Source of the DNA: Acidobacteriota bacterium
Lineage (GTDB): Bacteria; Acidobacteriota; Vicinamibacteria; Marinacidobacterales; SMYC01
Assembly (NCBI GenBank): GCA_030598165.1
Contig: JAUVQL010000103.1
Coordinates: 1 to 5,139 of the forward strand
Direction: 5' to 3'
DNA: 5,139 nucleotides
Shown: one piece after another, positions 1-3,675 of the stretch
How positions within the stretch are numbered: the first letter of the stretch is position 1
Layout of the letters: every line of letters begins with the position of its first letter
Made by a program: the position numbers and the translations under genes
Notes under the pieces: model-generated
The model's database searches: none
The model's input: only the letters and a program-made list of their open reading frames with translations
Told to the model about the DNA's origin: nothing

Positions 1-927
1 ATCGACTTCAAATTCCTCCCGGGCCTCACCAAGCTCCGGATTTTGAGAAGAAACTTCGGCCTTTCCCGATTCTATGGACAAGCGGACGGCCCGAGATCGC
101 TCATTAGCCAAGAGACACACTCTGCGTATCGCTCCAAGCACTTCCTCTCTTCCACAAGTGACGATCTTGTCGTTCCCTTTCGGTATGACCTTTTCGTAAG
201 CCGGGAAATGATCATCAATTTTCTTGGATACGAGTAGCCTTTCTCCTAATCTGAAGAAAAGGTGATTTTCGCCTTCAGAGAACTCTACGTCTTCATCAGA
301 TTCGGAAAGCATTTTGACGAGTTCCATTAATGTTTTCTTCGGAATGATTACACTCGCTTTTTTTCCGGTGCTATTCTCTTGCTCGATGGAAATATAGGCC
401 AAGCGATGTCCGTCGGTCGCTACCATCCTAATCAACTTGTCGTCGATCTCGAGACGCGCCCCATTCAAGAAGTAACGACTATCATCAGCAGTGATCGCAA
501 AACTCGTTCTCTGGATGACCTCACGCACCAAGCTTCCCGGTAGAACCGATGTCGGCTCTTCCGGTGGTTCGGCCAACGTCGGAAACTCAACCTTGGCGAG
601 ACCAACCATTTTGAAGAAGGAACGTCCACAGGTTATCTCCGCCCAGAAGTTGTCGATCTCTTTGATCTCAATCTCCGGCTCCGACACGGCGCGAGATATC
701 TCAAAGAGCTTTTTTGCCGAGAGTGTGAGTGCTCCCGGCTCTTTGACATCGGCTTGAAATCTGCACCGGAGCCCAACATCGAGATCGGTCGCAGCGAGAT
801 CTACGCCAGATTCTCCGGCCTCGATAAGTACGTTGGCCAGTACGGGAATCGTGTTCCTCCGGTCGACGATTCCCTGAATGAGCGATAGCTCCTTGAGGAG
901 AAATTCCTTTCTGGCGGTGAACTCCAT
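1..927 (-). CDS. dnaN: DNA polymerase III sliding clamp (beta subunit), C-terminus cut off by window edge
   Basis: The ring-shaped clamp encircles DNA and tethers the replicative polymerase. My reverse-strand translation is open from ATG at 927-925 to the window edge, 309 codons with no stop. The family is usually about 365-380 residues, so roughly 60 are missing. It begins MEFTARKEFLLKELSLIQGI and aligns along its length with E. coli DnaN: the hallmark ATDGHRLA lies at residues 170-177, DSRYFLNGARLE just before it, and FPAYEKVIPKGNDK further on, covering domains I and II and the start of domain III. The start is supported by a purine-rich Shine-Dalgarno tract, AGAGGAAGAG, at 940-931, about 8 nt from the ATG. 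It lies downstream of dnaA on the same strand, separated by the probable origin, so it may have its own promoter. No frameshift is seen. Family identity is very secure. Confidence 0.97.
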   Translation of the reverse strand, partial: MEFTARKEFLLKELSLIQGIVDRRNTIPVLANVLIEAGESGVDLAATDLDVGLRCRFQADVKEPGALTLSAKKLFEISRAVSEPEIEIKEIDNFWAEITCGRSFFKMVGLAKVEFPTLAEPPEEPTSVLPGSLVREVIQRTSFAITADDSRYFLNGARLEIDDKLIRMVATDGHRLAYISIEQENSTGKKASVIIPKKTLMELVKMLSESDEDVEFSEGENHLFFRLGERLLVSKKIDDHFPAYEKVIPKGNDKIVTCGREEVLGAIRRVCLLANERSRAVRLSIESGKAEVSSQNPELGEAREEFEVD

Positions 928-981
928 TTACTCTTCCTCTTATTTAAAGGATCGGTTAACTATATATAAAGCTACGATCAA

Positions 982-1057
982 TTAATTATAACAATAATGC
1001 CCTGTTAAAAAAACAATCGCTTAGCTAAGTTATTTTTATTCAGTAATTTATAATTAA
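982..1057. repeat. 10-bp inverted repeat flanking the AT-rich core
   Basis: TTAATTATAA at 982-991 is the exact reverse complement of TTATAATTAA at 1048-1057. The arms are 56 bp apart. Between them sits a perfect palindrome, CTTAGCTAAG, at 1020-1029. In DNA this AT-rich such repeats arise easily by chance, but they could assist strand opening or cruciform formation. Confidence 0.4.
985..993 (-). promoter_or_regulatory. Candidate dnaN promoter, extended -10 (TGTTATAAT)
   Basis: Read on the minus strand, 993-985 is TGTTATAAT: a perfect TATAAT preceded by the TGn extended -10 element. Transcription would begin near 978, giving a leader of about 50 nt before the dnaN ATG. The -35 region is poor: only a T-run (1013-1008) at 17-nt spacing, or TTGTTT (1016-1011) at 20 nt. 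Extended -10 promoters can work with weak -35 elements. The surrounding DNA is very AT-rich, so a chance match is possible. Confidence 0.45.
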
Positions 1058-1064
1058 CTGTCGA

Positions 1065-1083
1065 TGTGGATATGTGTGAATAA
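1065..1083 (+). promoter_or_regulatory. Two tandem DnaA boxes, 10 bp apart
   Basis: TGTGGATAT (1065-1073) and TGTGAATAA (1075-1083) each differ by one base from TGTGGATAA, the reverse complement of the consensus DnaA box TTATCCACA. They share one orientation and their starts are 10 bp apart, about one helical turn, so two DnaA molecules would sit on the same face of the DNA. They border the AT-rich block, as origin-proximal boxes do. Confidence 0.72.
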
Positions 1084-1159
1084 AAGGTGCGCAGAGAATG
1101 TGCAAAAAAAGGGTTTCGACCTCCTTTAACAAAAGCTACCTTTCCGTTCCACAGGTCGG

Positions 1160-1174
1160 TCAACAGGTTGTTGA
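1160..1174. repeat. 15-bp dyad TCAACA-GGT-TGTTGA
   Basis: The two 6-bp arms, TCAACA (1160-1165) and TGTTGA (1169-1174), are exact reverse complements around a GGT centre. No T-run follows on either strand, so it does not look like a terminator. A compact dyad between DnaA boxes could be a protein-binding site, but I do not recognise the binding protein. Confidence 0.45.
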
Positions 1175-1191
1175 AACAAAATCTAAGTAAA

Positions 1192-1207
1192 GCCGTGGAT
1201 AAACGGC
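1192..1207 (+). promoter_or_regulatory. DnaA box inside a short inverted repeat
   Basis: CGTGGATAA at 1194-1202 is one base from the consensus box (its complement TTATCCACG is a common natural variant) and has the same orientation as the tandem pair. It is embedded in a perfect 5-bp inverted repeat: GCCGT (1192-1196), loop GGATAA, ACGGC (1203-1207). The box call is good; the meaning of the repeat is unknown. Confidence 0.6.
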
Positions 1208-1222
1208 AATATCGGTCTAAAC

Positions 1223-1249
1223 AATGAGGAGGCGTGATGATACCTCATT
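1223..1249 (-). repeat. 7-bp inverted repeat spanning the dnaA stop codon
   Basis: AATGAGG (1223-1229) pairs exactly with CCTCATT (1243-1249) across a 13-nt loop, and the dnaA stop codon (1247-1245 read in reverse) lies inside one arm. On the dnaA transcript the stem is followed by GTTTAG rather than a clear U-run, so it is at best a weak terminator or an mRNA 3'-end structure. Confidence 0.35.
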
Positions 1250-2573
1250 TGAATGAATCGAGAAATCCCTGAATGAGACGGTCAAAGTCCGTATCCGAGC
1301 CCCTCATGGATTCGATTTTTCTAATGGAGTGAATAACAGTGGAGTGATGTTTGCCGGCAAAGGACTTTCCGATGTCGGGAAGACTGGCGTTGGTGAGTGA
1401 TTTTGAGAGGTACATGGCGATCTGGCGCGGTAGGGTGATGGATTTGGAGTTATTGCGAGCTCGGATTTCAGTAATACTGAGGTTGTAGTGATCGGCAACG
1501 AACTTTTGGATCATGTCGAGATTAATGATCCTATCGTGACTCGGGAGAAGGTCGCGAAGGACCTCTTGGGCAAGTTCGAGGTTAATAGGCCTGCCAGTCA
1601 GTGAGGAAAATGCGACAAGTCGGATTAGGGAGCCTTCTAGCTCTCGAACGTTGGATTTGATCCTAGATGCTATGAAAATGGCGACATTGTCCGGTATATG
1701 GACCTTTTCGACGTCAGACTTCTTCCTCAAAATGGCAATTTTTGTTTCGAGGTCTGGGGCTTGGATATCAGCGGTGAGACCCCATTCGAAGCGTGAGCGA
1801 AGACGTTCTTCTAGAGTGGGAATTTGGCGGGGTGGTGAATCACTGCTGATCACGATCTGCTTTTGAGCGTCGTACAAGGCGTTGAAGGTGTGGAAGAACT
1901 CCTCTTGGGTTCGCTCTTTTCCAGCGATAAATTGGATATCGTCTACCAAAAGGACGTCGATGGAGCGATGCTTACCTCTGAAATCGAGGATCCGATCGTA
2001 GCGGATAGCATTGATGAGATCGTTCATGAATTTTTCAGCAGAGATATAGACGAGCATCAAGGATTGGTTTTTCTTCCAGATATCCTGCGCGATCGCGTGA
2101 AGCAGATGCGTCTTACCTAGTCCAACACCGCCGTATATGAAAAGAGGGTTATATGCCCTTGCCGGAGTCTCAGCGACGGCTCGGGCCGCAGCGTGAGCGA
2201 ATTGATTGCTGGTGCCCACCACGAAACTGTCGAATGTGTACTTGATGTTGAGGGAAGGAGCTTCGATTTTCGTAGCGGCGGCATCGCTGCTTTGGGCGGC
2301 GCCGTCTTTGGTCCCGTCAGTGGTGTCAGAAGAAGACTCAATCTCAGGCTCGAAGACGACGCGAACGAGAGGTCGATCAAGCTCTCCAAGAGACTCGTGA
2401 ATAACGCCGGAATAGTGTTTAGTCAACCAATCACGAAAGTGGGCGTTTGGCACCTGAACAGACACGGTGTCACCGCTGTCGAGAAGGAGGCGAGTTGGGC
2501 GAAACCACGTGTTAAAACTGTGACGGTTTACTTTGGACTCAATTTTGGAGAGGATCTGTTCCCAAAGGTTCAT
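1245..2573 (-). CDS. dnaA: Chromosomal replication initiator protein DnaA
   Basis: DnaA is the AAA+ ATPase that binds DnaA boxes, melts the origin and loads the replicative helicase. The 442 residues match the family's usual length. Domain I is about residues 1-75, starting MNLWEQILSKIESKV. Domain II is a short Ser/Thr/Asp/Ala-rich linker (about 77-108). Domain III carries Walker A GGVGLGKT (148-155), Walker B LLVDDIQF (208-215), sensor 1 ISSD (242-245), the arginine-finger region LEERLRSRFEWG (254-265) and sensor 2 NVRELEG (308-314). Domain IV has the DNA-binding helix-turn-helix: RARNNSKSITLPRQIAMYL (371-389) and FAGKHHSTVIHSIRKI (405-420). The ATG is fixed by the canonical domain I start, although no Shine-Dalgarno is visible: the bases before it are ATAGAAA. 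I see no convincing promoter either. Nearby DnaA boxes suggest autoregulation. All key ATPase residues are present and the gene is intact. Confidence 0.99.
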   Translation of the reverse strand: MNLWEQILSKIESKVNRHSFNTWFRPTRLLLDSGDTVSVQVPNAHFRDWLTKHYSGVIHESLGELDRPLVRVVFEPEIESSSDTTDGTKDGAAQSSDAAATKIEAPSLNIKYTFDSFVVGTSNQFAHAAARAVAETPARAYNPLFIYGGVGLGKTHLLHAIAQDIWKKNQSLMLVYISAEKFMNDLINAIRYDRILDFRGKHRSIDVLLVDDIQFIAGKERTQEEFFHTFNALYDAQKQIVISSDSPPRQIPTLEERLRSRFEWGLTADIQAPDLETKIAILRKKSDVEKVHIPDNVAIFIASRIKSNVRELEGSLIRLVAFSSLTGRPINLELAQEVLRDLLPSHDRIINLDMIQKFVADHYNLSITEIRARNNSKSITLPRQIAMYLSKSLTNASLPDIGKSFAGKHHSTVIHSIRKIESMRGSDTDFDRLIQGFLDSFK

Positions 2574-2682
2574 TTTCTATAAACAACTGTTAAATAGACG
2601 TTTATTTATGATGAGATTAGATTGTCCTTCCCCCAAAAGAGACCCGTGAGAGGAATCTGTTTTGCACATTTTTTTCAACACC

Positions 2683-2691
2683 TGTGGAAAA
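2683..2691 (+). promoter_or_regulatory. DnaA-box-like site upstream of dnaA
   Basis: TGTGGAAAA differs by one base from TGTGGATAA. It lies about 110 bp upstream of the dnaA start, where DnaA boxes commonly mediate autorepression. The longer string ACCTGTGGAA (2680-2689) recurs in reverse complement at 1147-1156 in the putative origin, which strengthens the case that this is a real site. Confidence 0.5.
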
Positions 2692-2710
2692 AGACGCATC
2701 TCGAAACCCG

Positions 2711-2732
2711 TTCCCTGCTGGGGAATCGCAGG
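2711..2732. repeat. Overlapping, mutually exclusive hairpins
   Basis: TTCCC (2711-2715) can pair with GGGAA (2721-2725) around a TGCTG loop. Alternatively CCTGC (2714-2718) can pair with GCAGG (2728-2732). Neither is followed by a T-run on either strand, so an intrinsic terminator is unlikely. Stems this short may be coincidental. Confidence 0.3.
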
Positions 2733-2737
2733 CATCT

Positions 2738-2782
2738 GGGGGTGGATGAGGCGGGTAATCTAGCACATGGGGGACGGGTGGG
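2738..2782 (+). other. G-rich tract with possible G-quadruplex potential
   Basis: G runs of three or more occur at 2738-2742, 2753-2755, 2769-2773, 2776-2778 and 2780-2782. The last three are separated by only 2 and 1 nt, but a fourth run needs a 13-nt loop. A quadruplex is therefore possible but not a standard short-loop one. It lies between the dnaA upstream DnaA box and the rpmH promoter. Confidence 0.3.
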
Positions 2783-2829
2783 CAAGTAATAAATGAAGAA
2801 GATAAGAAACGGGATGGTACCAATTGAAA

Positions 2830-2858
2830 TTGACATCGCGCTTGAGTAAGAGTAACAT
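2830..2858 (+). promoter_or_regulatory. Sigma-70-type promoter for the rpmH cluster
   Basis: A perfect -35 TTGACA (2830-2835) is followed after exactly 17 nt by TAACAT (2853-2858), which matches TATAAT at four of six positions including the first two and last two bases. Transcription would begin near 2865, giving a leader of about 80 nt before rpmH. It points at rpmH-rnpA-yidD-yidC, and strong promoters are expected for ribosomal protein genes. Confidence 0.75.
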
Positions 2859-2945
2859 CATCGGTTTGTCGATTCGCCTCATGGGGCTATAGAGATTTGA
2901 AGGGCGCGTCTCAACGACGGAGATCTAGGAAGAAGAAAAAGAGAG

Positions 2946-3080
2946 ATGAAAAGAACGTTCCAGCCAAACCGTAGGCGGAGAAGTAAAACACACGGATTTC
3001 GTGTCCGGATGAGGACGAAAGGAGGACGGGCGGTTATTTCCCGTCGCCGTAGGAAGGGCCGGCACCGCCTCTCGGTGTGA
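2946..3080 (+). CDS. rpmH: 50S ribosomal protein L34
   Basis: L34 is a tiny, very basic protein of the large ribosomal subunit that packs against 23S rRNA. The frame encodes 44 residues and begins [19 protein letters not shown], the near-invariant L34 start, followed by [25 protein letters not shown]. Length and sequence are fully typical, including the [16 protein letters not shown] end. The ATG is preceded by a purine-only stretch (2927-2945, with AGGA at 2927-2930, slightly far at 15 nt, and GAGAG adjacent) that likely serves as the ribosome site. It is the first gene after the promoter at 2830-2858 and its stop overlaps the rnpA start by 4 nt, so rnpA translation is probably coupled to it. 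Linked rpmH-rnpA next to dnaA is a conserved bacterial arrangement. Identity is essentially certain. Confidence 0.98.
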   Translation: MKRTFQPNRRRRSKTHGFRVRMRTKGGRAVISRRRRKGRHRLSV

Positions 3081-3448
3081 ATTCGTCCTACCGAGGACTG
3101 AAGAAATCCGATCGTCTCGAGCTCAAAGCGGAATTCGATCGGGCCTACAAGCAGGGTAGGCGTTTCTTCGGTCATTTCTTCGTCGCATACGTGCTCGCAA
3201 AACAGGACGGGCCTCTTCGCCTCGGAGTCGTTGCAAGCCGCAAGGTTGGGAATGCAGTCGAGCGTGGTAGAGCGAAGAGGCTGCTAAGAGAAGCATTTAG
3301 GAGCAACCGGCCCGCGGAAGACGTCTCTGCAGACGTGGTTCTCATCGCTCGATCGTCGATTAACGAGGCGAGTTACCAAGAAGTGGAAAAGGCCTATGCG
3401 AGGACGATATCAAGAGTCTTTGAAAAAAGTAGTGGGGACTCTAGATAA
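3077..3448 (+). CDS. rnpA: Ribonuclease P protein component
   Basis: RnpA is the small basic protein that binds the catalytic RNase P RNA and helps it remove 5' leaders from pre-tRNAs. The frame gives 123 residues, normal for the family. Recognisable parts are [22 protein letters not shown] (8-29), [29 protein letters not shown] (47-75), which contains the RNR signature, and DVVLIAR (86-92). The start is GTG at 3077-3079. An in-frame TAG at 3050-3052 closes the frame upstream and no other start lies between, so this is the only sensible choice. GTG overlaps the rpmH stop as GTGA. The nearest AGGAAGG (3051-3057) is 19 nt away, too far for ordinary initiation, so coupled re-initiation is likely. 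Oddity: the conserved Asn of the RNR motif is Gly64 here. The 3' end overlaps yidD. Confidence 0.96.
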   Translation: MNSSYRGLKKSDRLELKAEFDRAYKQGRRFFGHFFVAYVLAKQDGPLRLGVVASRKVGNAVERGRAKRLLREAFRSNRPAEDVSADVVLIARSSINEASYQEVEKAYARTISRVFEKSSGDSR

Positions 3449-3665
3449 ATTCCTCGTAGAAAAGCCGCTTCTTATCGTCATTTCTTTATACAAAATCGGG
3501 CTAAGCTGGCTATTTGCGGGTAGCTGTCGATTTGTCCCTTCGTGCTCGTCATATGCGGTTGAAGCCATTCACAAATACGGTGGACTACGGGGTTTTATGA
3601 TGTCCATTTGGCGCATTGCGAGATGTCACCCCTTCCATCCCGGAGGATTTGATCCGGTTCCCTAG
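3396..3665 (+). CDS. yidD: Membrane protein insertion efficiency factor YidD
   Basis: YidD is a small inner-membrane-associated protein that aids YidC-dependent insertion of membrane proteins; its mechanism is not well understood. As drawn the protein has 89 residues. The family core is unmistakable: [24 protein letters not shown] (43-66) and [13 protein letters not shown] (77-89), with the conserved cysteines at 44, 50 and 77. A hydrophobic amphipathic stretch (about 24-41) precedes them. The start is uncertain. ATG at 3396 overlaps rnpA by 53 nt and adds residues not typical of the family; TTG at 3420 or GTG at 3432 would give about 81 or 78 residues, closer to the usual 70-85. None has a strong Shine-Dalgarno at ideal spacing. 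The stop lies 10 nt before yidC, so the two are surely co-translated. Confidence 0.93.
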   Translation: MRGRYQESLKKVVGTLDKFLVEKPLLIVISLYKIGLSWLFAGSCRFVPSCSSYAVEAIHKYGGLRGFMMSIWRIARCHPFHPGGFDPVP

Positions 3666-3675
3666 GCACTAAAGA

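Larger units (their letters stand above)
941..1060. other. AT-rich DNA unwinding element candidate
   Basis: By hand count 92 of 120 bases are A or T (about 77%), against clearly mixed composition in the flanking genes. The stretch contains TATATATAAA (961-970), AATTAATTATAA (980-991), an A7 run (1007-1013) and TATTTTTATT (1031-1040). It directly abuts the tandem DnaA boxes at 1065-1083, the arrangement expected of a duplex-unwinding element. On the minus strand, leading away from the boxes, a few TAA/TTA triplets follow a short TCGAC spacer. They only loosely resemble DnaA-trio repeats, so I do not call that motif. Confidence 0.68.
928..1244. other. oriC: Probable chromosomal replication origin (oriC) between dnaA and dnaN
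   Basis: This 317-bp gap carries no credible gene. Seen in sequence: an AT-rich block on the dnaN side (941-1060), then two tandem near-consensus DnaA boxes (1065-1083), a third box at 1194-1202, a reversed weak TTCCACA site at 1147-1153 and a 15-bp dyad at 1160-1174. Known for many bacteria: oriC lies between dnaA and dnaN and pairs DnaA boxes with an adjacent AT-rich unwinding element. That this is the functional origin is inference. The upstream side of dnaA also carries a box, so the origin could be bipartite. Confidence 0.82.
2574..2829. other. Divergent dnaA / rpmH intergenic control region, no gene
   Basis: No reading frame here resembles a protein; a 68-codon frame on the minus strand (2823-2617) has low-complexity, Pro/Ser-rich content and no context. 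What I see is an AT-rich piece just upstream of dnaA (2574-2620), a DnaA-box-like site at 2683-2691, overlapping hairpins at 2711-2732 and a G-rich plus strand at 2738-2782. No good -35/-10 pair facing dnaA was found by eye. It presumably carries dnaA regulation and perhaps a second half of the origin. Confidence 0.6.

Noticed and set aside
1160..1190. Dyad followed by A-rich sequence as an intrinsic terminator
   Set aside because: Neither strand shows a T-run directly after the 6-bp stem, and no gene ends there on the plus strand.
2503..2521. CACGTG flanked by GAAAC and GTTAAAAC, reminiscent of a parS site
   Set aside because: The parS consensus has GTTTCACGTGAAAC; the flanks here are in the wrong orientation, and the site is inside dnaA coding sequence.
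2193..2582. 129-codon plus-strand open frame opposite the dnaA 5' half
   Set aside because: Antisense to conserved DnaA domains I-III with no family resemblance; the composition mirrors dnaA codons.
2591..2612. CATAAATAA (minus strand) as a DnaA box or dnaA -10
   Set aside because: Several mismatches to the box, and no -35 element at 16-18 nt spacing.
2617..2823. 68-codon minus-strand frame in the dnaA upstream region
   Set aside because: It is the only sizeable frame in a gap, but Pro/Ser-rich content and the overlap with the DnaA box, hairpins and G-rich tract argue for regulatory DNA rather than a gene.
3018..3025. AAAGGAGG inside rpmH as a ribosome site for a hidden gene
   Set aside because: No ATG, GTG or TTG follows at suitable spacing in a frame that stays open with recognisable content; it encodes conserved L34 residues Lys-Gly-Gly.
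2879..3175. 98-codon minus-strand open frame opposite rpmH and the start of rnpA
   Set aside because: Overlaps two certain genes, looks like reverse-read basic codons (Arg/Leu/Ser-rich) and has no supporting context.
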